A DNA stretch of 64,000 nt, from the NCBI GenBank assembly GCA_033558025.1, contig JAUCEF010000001.1, forward strand, positions 1,178,001 through 1,242,000, read 5' to 3'. The stretch is from Phytophthora sp. 'mugwort'. Taxonomy: Eukaryota > Oomycota > Peronosporomycetes > Peronosporales > Peronosporaceae. The notes beneath the pieces are model-generated. The model ran no database searches. It worked only from the letters and a program-made list of their open reading frames with translations, and was not told where the DNA came from. A program made the position numbers and the translations under genes. Below, one piece after another: positions 30,558-40,791 of this stretch (the stretch's first letter is position 1; every line of letters begins with the position of its first letter).

Positions 30558-32138
30558 CACAACAGCGTTGGCAGTGGTGGTCTCGGCTCGACCAACTAAC
30601 TGATTGCAGGTACGTGCTTTTGGCCGAGAATCTCGTTGCAACTGCAAAGCGCCGAATGCGCGAGCGGTGGCTGTAAGAACAATCAGGCGGACACCTCGCC
30701 GCAAGCCAACGAATGAGCGAGAGCACGAGAGCCGCGCCCCGTCCGTTGCCGGTCGCCCACCTGCGATGCCCGCCCAGGAAGCTTCGCCGCTGTAGACGGC
30801 TCAAGCCATAACGGCAACGTGCCCATCGAGCATGAAGTCAAGGCAGCCAGGCGAGTCCGTGGCAGAGACCTGCAGAGCGGGCAACTTGGCGCGGGCGACC
30901 AAAAAAAGCGGATATTTGAGCTTTGTTTCTAGACAAGGGACCCCTCAACGGGCAACCGATGATAGTCAGAGTTGGTTCCAACTCATACTTACCTATGTGT
31001 AGTAGAAGTCATTGTTTGGGAAATGGAATTGGCATCCATCCCGTCGACTTGGGCGTTGTTCTTTGAAGTGGTAATAGAGGCTCTGTACACTTAAGAAAGA
31101 GAGGAGAACACATTTTCGTACGTACTACAACGGCCATGGAGGGCTCTGGGGGGTGCGGGTGTCGTCGCAAGCACTGGTTGCTCGTTGAGGGATGGTTTGC
31201 ATGATTTGCATTGCCAAACCCTATTTTTGTATAAAAACAGCCGGGACTTCCGTCAGCATATCAGACGTCAAAGATACTTTTCTGCTGCGACCGATTTCTG
31301 ACTTGAATGTTTGCAGCATCTGCATGTGCTTTGTATTAAATCCAAGCACGGAAAGTCGGGCACAGCAGCAAGTGGCATTTGAGGGACGTGGCCGTTTCCG
31401 AAACGGTTGACGTCGCAATTTTTGGTGGAGCGATCTACAGGCGCACCGAATCGAAGGGCCGCGTGAGCATGACGGGGCTAGACTAGAGTCTAGTCTTTGC
31501 AGCGCGCATGCATTGTCCGAACAGACTTGCCCTTTACGTAGGGAAATGGGGTTCTCACTTAGTGAGCCTCACTATGTCGCAAGCGTAGGTCTTACGTATA
31601 GGGCATAAGTGTGGTGGGTGGTCAAAGCATTGACGGCTGCATTTAACACGGCCTAGTTGTTCCGACGAAGATTAGGCTGCTGGGCAGACATCAAATCATG
31701 GAGCGGCACGCCTCATCTGTAACGCTCCATCCATCCCCGCAAGAACAACCGCAACTGCGCTACTTGCTTGCTTCAATTGTAGACTGCAATTTGTAGTACT
31801 GTATGCTCGGTTTGTCTTGGTCCTGCAAAACGCAGAGCTCCGCTGCCACTGTCATTGCTTGACCGGCAATTGTGCGCCATGTTAACGTGGCATCGCCGGC
31901 TTCAACACTTCTGTCGGATTGGTGCGATTGCGATTGGGTATCGCAGCTTGGTCGCTCGTCGACTGTGGTACATGTACACGCTGCGCCTGTTTGAAAATTT
32001 TGATTGTCGGCCTTAGGGAATCTATGATAGACAATTTCGGCGTCGTCAATGTAACGACGACTGGAGTGCACTGCGTATGCGCTGAATTATCTGCGGTCTG
32101 AGAAATTGGATAACTGTTAGTAGTGTACAGTACTACAT

Positions 32139-32210
32139 TGTATAAACGTTTCTTTATAAACACGCGGTTTAAGCTGTATAAACGTTTTTATTGATCAACA
32201 CGCGGATTAA
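32139..32210 (+). repeat. two-copy tandem repeat, 36-base period
   Basis: Units starting at 32139 and 32175 both begin TGTATAAACGTTT and both carry AACACGCGG at the same offset, with a few differences between. It may be the terminal region of a small non-autonomous element. Confidence 0.7.
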
Positions 32211-32248
32211 TTATTTTTACCAAATTTATTGTTTTTACGTTTGCACAC

Positions 32249-32291
32249 TGTATCAAAATGATACAAGCGTTCCGACAAATATTTGTCGGAA
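32249..32291. repeat. two adjacent palindromes
   Basis: TGTATCA-AAA-TGATACA at 32249-32265 is a perfect 7-base inverted repeat. Five bases later, 32270-32291 is a perfect 22-base palindrome centred on AAATATTT (arms TTCCGACAAAT). Confidence 0.85.
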
Positions 32292-32439
32292 TGCGAGCAA
32301 AATATGTATATCCCAATCCAAAATAAAGTAAGAAACAGTTTTTTTTAATATCTTCGCGGTTCCGACTACGAGGCGCAAGCCTAGGCAGGCCGAGGATAGT
32401 TTGTACTAGCTGTCAGCCATCCGCCTTCATTCGACGAAA

Positions 32440-34519
32440 AAGCTGAGCTACACCAAGTCGGCATGATCCTCGCCTCTTTTGTCCCGGCCAACACGCAGAA
32501 AGCGCTCGCCACTGCAATCTGCGTGTTTGAGCGGATGCTGCAAGCTGAGAATGTAAGCATGGATGGACCATGCGTGCATTCTCAGCGATAATTCTGGCAA
32601 ATGCGTCGCGACGCTGATGGACCGATTCGGCTATTATCTAGTTGCTCATGAAGGTAAGGAAGGTAACATAACCCGTAACTCTGTGATCTCTCCCTTTAAA
32701 AATGTAGAGCTGTGGTTTTTGAGGAATATCCTCATATTAGACAGCCTAGCGAAGCTGATCTCTTTAAAAGAGCAAAACGTTAGAAAAGCACTGCATTAAG
32801 AGTGAAAAAGGAGGCTTTATTAACAAGGCTCCAACATGCACGAAGGTTGACCTACGGTCGGTGACGCACCACCTCTACTCCACGGCGGCAGTGGCATCTG
32901 GCTACGAAGACGCTGCGCTTGCATACTTAATGTGGTACTGCTTCGGACGTTCCTCGGAACTCGTCTAGATGAGCAAGCTGCGCGTGACCATGTCGGCTGA
33001 CGGCGTCTTCTACATCCGCTTGATTCGCTTGAAGAGCAAGGTCTAGTGCTTGTACCCGACTACGACGACTTCCTCACCTGCCCAATCTTTACGCTTGCGG
33101 TGGTCTTGGTGTTTCAAAAACCACCATGCTCCTCCTTGCTAAGCCAGCTCCCCGCGCTGTCCTCGCATGCTGTCCGGAGCTGGATGCCAGAGTTCCGCTG
33201 CTAAACTTGCTGCAGTCGTTTGTTTTTGCTAACGAGTCCTGCTGAAACATCTGCGCGGACGGGCACCCCTCACCAGTGATGCAACCGACACCTGTGCCCC
33301 CAAGACAGCCCAGTGACGAAGACGACGTTTAAGCGTGTGTAAACCGGTTACTGAAGCGCATGGATGATGCGGTGTGTGCAACGAGCAACCTGACGTCTCA
33401 CACGTTCCGCAGAGGCGGCACTTAGCATGAGAGCGGAGACGAATACCTCGCCGCGCAGTGGATCTTCGATCGTGGGATCGAAGATGAACAAAGGTTTCGC
33501 GTACGTCTTCAACACCCCTCGCGAGGACAGGAAGGTTGCCCGGGTCTTGCGTGGTTGGAAGCCCGACGAAGTCGCCAAGCTCGCTGATGTCGCCGCCTTT
33601 GACCACGGTGCCCAGGAACGTCTCGCTCTCCTGCAAGCCTTACCGTTTTCGTCCTACGCTGAGCTCTTCGACGAAGCGCTTAACGTGAGTCGCAAGGTCA
33701 TCAGGTTCTGACGGCTTACCTGATCAAGTATCACCCGCTTATGAAGGGTTTGGCACCCAAGAGTTTGTTCGTAACTCGGATGGAGGGTCCTTAGGCGCTG
33801 CAGGAATTCCGGCCGACGATCCGCGACCCTTGCTTGGCCCATTGTTTGCGTGGCCCGTTGCTCTAAACACCATCTCAGCCAGTCCTGTCGAAAAGGGAGA
33901 ACAAGAGAACAAAATCAAATGCTGTGGTACTGGGTGTCATCATGTGGCTGTCATTCAAGAGCTTATCGAGAGTAATCGACCAATGGCGGCACATTTGCTC
34001 CTGGCTGAATATGCTATTATTTTTTCTCTCAAGCGATGAAGGATGCTGCACACACTTAAGAACAAGAACAAGAAGTGTCAGCTCAAGCACCGCCATACAA
34101 GCGCAGAAAGAAAGCTGCTACGAATCGGTCTGACGCGTAGCTCGAATGTTACACGCGGGTGCCTCGTGTCTAGGACTCCACGAACTGGCAGAAGAAGTCG
34201 GAATCTCGACACATCGTTGCCTTCACGAAGCTTTTTTTTCGAAGAAGGTTTCGCATTTGGCGAGGAGGCAGCGGACTGCAAAGACCGCGTCCTCGAACTC
34301 GGTCGCCGTGCTGAGGCTTCCATGCTGGCGTTTCTGAAGGCGAGAGGTATGAAGGCAAGAGGCGCTGCTAGCGTTCTGCGTACGCTACATCCACTCAACA
34401 AGGCCGGTGGCTTGGACGAGCGGATCGTCATCCTCAAGCGGCACGTTGTGATTGGTAGGGTCGCTGACCCAGCTCCAGTCCAGACGCAAGACATCCTCAC
34501 TGTTACAGGTCACGTGTAA
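32440..34519 (+). pseudogene. Crypton-type tyrosine recombinase element remnant
   Basis: Broken plus-strand coding reads in order like the Phytophthora Crypton recombinase: FVPANTQKALATAICVFERM (about 32480), DRFGYYLVAHEGK, then after a gap VDLRSVTHHLYSTAAV and DAALAYLMWYCFGRSSELV (32845-32970). Next are MSADGVFYIRLIRLKSK, QGLVLVPDYDDFLTCPIF, SHTFRRGG (about 33390; the H-x-x-R box) and NKGFAYVFNTPREDRKV (about 33485-33535; the likely catalytic Tyr). A C-terminal tail follows: KDRVLELGRRAEASMLAFLK and TQDILTVTGHV, ending at TAA 34517-34519. Several stops and frame shifts make it inactive. The conserved segments keep their expected order and strand, which supports one decayed element about 2.1 kb long. 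Target duplication and boundaries not resolved. Confidence 0.7.
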
Positions 34520-37349
34520 GCGAGTTATATAAGACGCATAAAACCATAGTTCACATGCACTTCATATGCAACAGTACAACAACTAGCGTGCACATATGGC
34601 ACCAGCGGTGGCACCCCAGCCGCGGCTCACACGCGCGCACACCGAAGTAGCCGTCCTCACGCACGCTCATTCATCTTATGCACGCGGCAGGCGTCCTCAC
34701 CCGTCCTCACGGACGCAGCTTGCGTACGCATGCGCGCTCACCCGTACGTAGCCCCAACTACAATTATTGATCGATAACACCGGCCCGCTTCGAACAGGAA
34801 TCTCAGGGCCGAAGCCCTGCGCTCTAGCCAATTGACTTACGGTGTTGAATTGGGGGGAGCAGTGAGAGGCGGTTGGGCAGCGGGCCCTCGTACACGATGT
34901 ACGAACTTTGGAGATGATCAAGCAGGATACTCGCGTAGTAGGCTTAAACAATTACTGAGTTTAAAGAGCCTTCGTCGGCGACGACTCAGGCTGTGCTGTG
35001 GCTGACAACCACTAATCTGCTCGTGTCTCTGGCAATGCATGTTGCAGATGCGTATTAGCTACCAATATGACGCGTGCATCATTACTATTGTTCTATAAAA
35101 GCAACCAATAAGATTCTGAACTAGAACACAAGACTACTTCAAATTGTGGCCCCATCCTGGAGTTTTAGTTTCATTAATGAATTTGCAGGCCCCGATGTAC
35201 ATTGATTTGGGCCAAAAATGCTTGCATATAAGAAAGCCTTGTTTCTCGGCCCAGAGACCGCGGGAGGTGATTCCTCGCGGCTGCGCTTAGAAGCTGAAGC
35301 GAACGGTCAGACCAGTCGATAGAAAGACCTAGACTCGATATACCGGTTATGCTTGGTCGCTTATCGGTTTTATTGCACCGTGTTTTGGAAAGCGTCCCAA
35401 GTTGGAACAATGTAGAAAAGTGTTCTACACTGTTTAGGGGGTGTCGGAACCGTCACGATTGGGTCCGTGTGACTACATGCACAAAATGATTAGCGCGAAT
35501 GTATCGTTTTATTGTTTGAGTGCGCTTGGAGCTGCCACAACTGCAGGATCAGGTTCAAGCGGTCAGCGCGGCCAAGATAGGCAGACGCCCGATAGCTTCG
35601 GAAGAGGCCGTAATGTGGATAGTTCGCGGGGGCCGGGGGCAGTAGAACCTCTAAGGAAATCTATGCAGCCGGGTGTACAGTATGGACGAGGCCGACGCCC
35701 TCGGGGCCGTCAGCGCGGCGTCAAGCGCCGCAGTAGCAGCATCGACAGCCCGGACAAGCCCAAAGATAACGAACAGAGATCCAGCATGCTGGTCAGGTGG
35801 TTGTCAAGCATCGTTGATCACTAAGCTTTTCGACAAACCATCCGTTCGCATTCACCGCCAACTTGGAAATGAATAGTTGCGGTTAACCCCACCCCACCTT
35901 ATTATACATGTAGTCTCTAATCTGAAAGCGCCAATGAGGCTCGATCACTCTGTATTTAGTTCCGGGCTCTCGATAGATAATCGCGTGAAGCTGTAACGAC
36001 AGTGTCATTCTCATCATAATGCTAGGACTGCCTGTACCAAAATACTGGATCTGTAGTAAGCACGTCGTTCCTGTAGATTGTTAGCTTTTATCTGCAGAAG
36101 GCGCCCTCTATCATACACTAGCAGCACAAACAAATTCCCGTTAGCACCTGCAACATGTTTTCGCCATGGGGTGCAATTTCCAACTTCGGAGACTGCCTGG
36201 TTGTGAACATGTCGCCGAAATGGTTGTGTAATACCCGCGCCGTGGGCCATCGAGTCAAGATTTACCTCCGAGTGGGGAATTTGTTCTATGTCGACCTCGT
36301 GAGTGTGTGAAACGCGAGAAAGAGGTTGATGGAAAGTGCGCGCGGTCCAGATGTATCGAGGGTGAGACTACGATTCTGAACTTTAAGACAAGGGGGTGCG
36401 GGATCCACAGCATCCTCAACGCGTCACCTTGCCAGCCTTTTTTTCGGGCGAGACATAATTTTCCGCCAACTGCACGAAGCCAAGTAGAGCTACACTATAT
36501 ACGCTACTATCCTTGCTAACAACGGTCGCGAAAAAGACAAGTGACTAGCACTTTTACCAGCGCGGAGATCAAGAGATATTTCGAGTACCAAAACAGCTCG
36601 GTGCCAAAACGAAACACATTACTGATGAACCACCACCCGATCCGCACCATTCATGTTAGCAGTACGGTCACCATGGACAAGGGAGCAAACGCATCAATTA
36701 GCTGGTATTGGCCGCAATTTATCGTGTTAGCTATCACCGCTTCATGGGGGAGTACGGCACGACTAATGAAAGATGCCTGGAGAATGACATAAAGCTGAAG
36801 GATGGCAATGACAAAAGGATGACGAAACAATAGAATGAAGCTAGTTCTAGAGCGCAGGATAAGACGAGTCGCTTTCCTAAAGAGACATCATTCTCACATC
36901 AACCACAATCCCAGCAAGTCCCTCTCAAGCAAGGCCCCGCGGATCCGATAGCCCCACTGCCAACCAAGAGGTCATGCCTATTAGAAGATCTGCGAAGGTA
37001 AGGAGACAGAGAAACGATATATATCGAAACGATATCACCCTTTTTACGCGTAATTCTCTAAGAGTTGTTTATACATACCATTTAAAATGTAAACCCATAA
37101 TAAGCGTTTAAACGCTTGTTTTATTTAGTATATTGTCTGCAGTGACGGTATGTGTGACATTTAATATGATGTGCACAGACATCAGTATAAACATTGAATC
37201 AGGTCACGCGTTAAAATAAATATGATACGGCATGCGCGGCACCCAAGGTCTCTACTTACTAAGCGAATACCTGATATGTATAAGCAGCACAAGGTATATT
37301 TAATATGAAATGTTTCTGTGGTACTCAAAAGCAGCCCAGCGTACTGTTT
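34520..37349. other. repeat-derived region
   Basis: Apart from the tRNA-like sequence, no gene is supported. A 127-codon frame at 35441-35824 has a Gly/Arg/Ser-rich composition with no known motif and is probably chance or transposon debris. Around 36735-36780 the reading YHRFMGEYGTTNERC resembles a decayed zinc knuckle of an LTR-element gag that has lost its first Cys and His. From 36990 to 37320 the sequence is AT-rich. Confidence 0.35.
34776..34846 (-). tRNA. degenerate tRNA-Arg(TCG)-like sequence, possible SINE head
   Basis: On the minus strand a 71-base sequence folds roughly as a tRNA. A 7-bp acceptor stem AACACCG/CGGTGTT is perfect. There is an A-box-like AAGTCAATTGGCTAGAGC and a T-loop TTCGAAG (B-box-like GTTCGA), with a 4-of-5-pair T-stem. 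The anticodon arm CAGGG-CTTCGG-CCCTG has only six loop bases, which would contain TCG (Arg), and the D-stem is poorly paired. These defects point to a tRNA pseudogene or tRNA-derived SINE rather than a working tRNA. Confidence 0.45.
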
Positions 37350-38413
37350 TAGTGCAATAGGAAGTTCATGTCAGTTTTGCAAACTAAAGTCGAGTGCAAC
37401 ACCAACAGCGTTGAATCGTCTCTGCAGGTGGCTTCTGCCACGCTTCAGCACACCACTTAATGCCTTTCAGCATACCCACTTTATAGGGGTTTGCCTCCCC
37501 CCGTCCATCCGGTCCAGTGCCTGCTCCATTTTCTTTCGGAGTACTTGGCGTTTGATACAGTATATTGTACCTTGGGCTAAAGGCTGAAGTTTGGCAGTAA
37601 TTGGTTTCAGCTTGGTCACCCTCACGTTCGTAAAAATAACGCCTTCCTTGCAGTGGGACGAGGCGTTGTCGACGAGGAGGAGGACGTGCCTGCCTTTCTC
37701 TTAGATGGACTGGTTGACATCCCGCAGTAGGCTTGGTAGGTCGTGGTGGTCATCCACGCCATGGTAGTGGACGTGTACAGCACGTTATCTAGCATTTGAC
37801 CTAGCCAGCGTGGCTTGGCCGTCTTGCCAATGAAAAGCAAGGGCAATTTGTCGGTTCCCCTGGCGTTCGTGCACACCGCCAACGTGATGCGAGCATTGTC
37901 CTGCTTCATCGCAGATGCAACGTTGATGCAGAGCGAGCCGCGCGGAACGTTGTTGAAGAATAACCCTGTCTCGTTCATGTTGTGTACATCTGTATACGAG
38001 AAGGTGCGGACGATTTTTCGAAGCGACCTGATCTCATCGTCAACTGCCTTCAGGTCGACTGTCTCGTCTTCTCCATGTGCGCGGCGCCATCGGATCCCAT
38101 AGCGGCCTTGAAGATTACGGAGCCAAGACGAGCCAAGCCTTGTCCACGCCGTTCGCGGTACCTTAAGGCGATCCAGGGTCCACTCGGCCTGGGCGACAAT
38201 CATGCTGCCTGAGAGCGAGAGCCCCCAGCTCTCACTGGTCAATATATGATCGACCATGCATTGGTCGAGCAGTAGTTGGAACTTGCGTCGGGCTCTTTCG
38301 CGTCGCAGGAAGTCGGTCGTGTACCTGCGCAGGCGGGCCTCCGACTTCAGCGCGTGGCCTCCGACTTGCTTGGATGGCCTTCTATGAAAAGAGAACTCGG
38401 CATGTGCCCACAT
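37350..38413 (-). pseudogene. pogo/CENP-B-like DDE transposase, inactive (copy 1)
   Basis: From ATG 38413 a minus-strand frame runs 263 codons. The HTH region (WLRNLQGRYGIRWRRAHGE) leads into the DDE domain: VHNMNETGLFFNNVPRGSLC, ITLAVCTNARGTDKLPLLFIG, KPRWLGQM. A one-base frame change near 37740 shifts to the frame that carries VLLLVDNASSHCKEGVIFTN (second catalytic Asp), TAKLQPLAQGTIYCIKRQ (third catalytic position) and the C-terminal part, which also has an in-frame TAA. The first catalytic residue, normally Asp in the M-DETG motif, is Asn here. It is therefore dead by three independent lesions. The family is recognised from the DETGLFFN and LLLVDNASSH signatures. Confidence 0.75.
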
Positions 38414-38839
38414 TGCAAGCTCCGTCTATGTATCATTTGGACGCTCGCGACAGCGGTCGCATATCTTGAGCTCCTGTATCTTGGAAAGGCGAACGTGTTT
38501 CAGGAAGGGCTTAGAAAAGGTGGTAACGATGGCGCAGCTTTCCGTCTAGTTAAATAATAGAGCGAGTAAGCAGTATGGAACGAAACGAAAACCTGAGAAA
38601 ATCGGAGGAATTCTGGTGATTTCTTCTGCTTTTCAATCTCGTTGCGCTGGCTAAGGACGATAACTTCGTCTGCGGTTTTGCATTGTTCGAATCAGAGGTA
38701 AAACCAGTGGGAAATCTACCGCAAGGACTAAGACGAACTCCGACAGCGGCAAGACGTCCTTGCCTACCGCCGCGTGGCGAAGGAGATGCTGGAAGCTTCG
38801 TGTGTAACGCGTCTCCATAGAGACTGGGAATCGGCGTCA

Positions 38840-39830
38840 AGGATGCGCTATCACGCGTTGGTGTTACTGTGCGAGTCGAAACCACGCTTCTCCATACCTC
38901 GTGTTCGATTTGAAATCGACGACGTCACCGACGACTCATGCCTGATCTTCTACCGGTTTTACCCACCTCCAGCTACGCCGTTTGCAAACTCAATTCAAGC
39001 TTCCTGAAGTCATCGCACCCAGTAACCTTCTCGCACGTGATGCAGTGCCCTAGAAGGGCTCTGCACAACGCTACACCGCCTTTTGTACCCAGCAAGACAG
39101 ATGACGCTGTCAAGAATCTACGGCCGATGGCCGAGTGCCTTAGGCAATATTTTCTATTGTGTGATAAGTTTTATTAGTGAGCGATGCAACCAGTTGTTGC
39201 AATGGAATCTAGATTACGTTGCCTCTAGATTACAGGAATTTGGCGAAGCTGTCTACGACCAAGGTGCAGAGCTGGACCACATTTGAGGATTTGTAGATGG
39301 AACAGTAATAGGAATCCGCAGGCCAATGGGGTCTCGAGCGCAGCAGAGTGTGTACAGCGGCCATAAGCGTAAACATGGGCAAAGCTCCAGACCGTCGTCA
39401 CTCCAGATGACACAGTTTTCCACCTTTATGGGCCCGCTGAAGGGCGCCGCTACGATGTTGTATTACTGCACAAGTCTGGGCTGGATGTGCGCATCCGCGC
39501 TGATAATAGATTTTATAGGTATTTTATCTATGGTGTCCAAGGTTACGGACGAACAGATGTCTTTGTATCGCCGTTTAAAGGAAGTCTTACGCCTGCTTAA
39601 GCTGCAATTTACACTTCGATGTCGACGGTAAGAACCTCTATGGAATGGTCATATGGACAGGTGGTCAATTATTGGGCTGGGGTGGATTTCAAGAAAAATA
39701 TGTACTTGGGAGGTCCCAGCAGCGACGCTGTATAAAACGGCAATGGTTCTGTGAAATTGTATCTCCATACTTCGCGGAGGAAACAATAACAACAAGGTTT
39801 TTGGCGTAGAACCTCCATCACTGTAATGCT
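38840..39830 (+). pseudogene. PIF/Harbinger DDE transposase remnant
   Basis: Plus-strand fragments in changing frames: EIDDVTDDSCLIFYRF (about 38905), YPARQMTLSRIYGRWPSALG (39080-39140), LLQWNLDYVASRLQEFGEAV, and GFVDGTVIGIRRP (39285-39325; GF-DGT carries the first catalytic Asp). These are followed by QQSVYSGHKRKHGQ, fragments of the middle domain, INYWAGVDFKKNMY-like text (about 39665) and a C-terminal FGVEPPSL. The motif set is that of DDE_4 Harbinger transposases, but several stops and shifts interrupt it. It lies tail-to-tail with a Myb/SANT-like gene on the opposite strand, the usual companion gene of Harbinger elements. Confidence 0.65.
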
Positions 39831-39864
39831 ACTTCTCTCTTTAACATCTTAATAAATCTGTATT

Positions 39865-40791
39865 TTAGATTTCGCTCTTGTGGATAGCCGTAGCCAGCAA
39901 TTTTAAAATCGCCTCGGTCTGAGCTGTTTGCTGCTGCCTCTGCTCGCGTAACAGCTCCTGCTTCCCTCTCGGATGCTCCAACTCATCCCGACGGAGTTGT
40001 ATCTCTTCTCGATGAAACTCGACCTTATCCGCCTCGAACTTTCTGCGCTCGATAGCCTCCCCCAGCTCCATATGAAGCAGCGCGGAGAGGCAGCGGCGCT
40101 TTGGCTTGCGTGAGTTGTTGGTATCACCCCTTGACATTCTCTCGGTAACTCTGGTCTTATAAAACTGTACGTTGGATTAGACCATGACAGATCAGAATAG
40201 AATTAGCAACCTCACCTTTCCTCTGCTGCCTGCACCAGTCTTTACCCAGCGGTCTCGATCGCCTCGGTTTTAACGCGGCGTTTTACTTTTTTTATTGTTG
40301 CCCAGCTGTTGCGGCACTCTTGCGCTGCTGCAGTTGCTCTAAAATGTCGTCAACTTCCGTGTGCACTTCGCTCGTCCCGCTTGCGGCCTCGTTGCGCTTC
40401 TTCCTGACTGCATATTTCCGTAGAAGAATACCGGCGTGGTCCCTACACGCGCGGAAGCTAAATTTTGTAAATAGAGTCGAGCTTAGCCGGCTGGCTATCC
40501 CTTTCCACACCCCAGTTACTGCTTTGTGCTCCACAGCAAACGGAGGTGTGGCGAGGCCTTCAGCCAAGAGAGGTTTATCAGTGGCGGTATTGAATCGATA
40601 GCGTTGGTCTGACTCGTCCACTTCCTCGCAGCTCTTCTCCTCGTCGTCGGATACTGCAGCGTGTTGCTGCGTCGAACTATCTTGTTCGGATGCCGAGAGT
40701 GGGGGGTCATCTTGCCCGAACAGATAGACACAATGGAGGCGTACGAGAGCAGGTCGCGTGTAGGTCTGTCACTCTCAGCATTGCTCGACAT
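39865..40791 (-). pseudogene. Myb/SANT-like protein of Harbinger element
   Basis: Minus-strand coding in three parts. 40791-40700 begins MSSNAESDRP. After a frame change, 40700-40292 reads ASEQDSSTQQHAAVSDDEEK and then a SANT/Myb-like helix set (VEHKAVTGVWKGIASRL, FSFRACRDHAGILLRKY) with NEAASGTSEVHTEVDDILEQ. A separate frame at 40137-39865 (90 codons, ATG start) gives a coiled coil, GEAIERRKFEADKVEF to LKLLATAIHK. The first frame change makes it a likely pseudogene unless an intron joins the parts. Composition and the A-SGT motif match DNA-binding companion proteins of oomycete Harbinger elements. Confidence 0.5.

Larger units (their letters stand above)
30558..32439. other. upstream of formin gene; start of transposon island
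   Basis: The formin promoter should lie just above 30557. No gene recognised through 32439. The segment 32139-32291 holds tandem and palindromic repeats listed separately. A 7-base-arm hairpin (CTAGACT, two bases, AGTCTAG) is present near 31478-31495. Confidence 0.4.

Noticed and set aside
35441..35824. 127-codon plus-strand frame in the transposon island
   Set aside because: Low-complexity Gly/Arg/Ser composition, no recognisable domain, and set in repeat debris.
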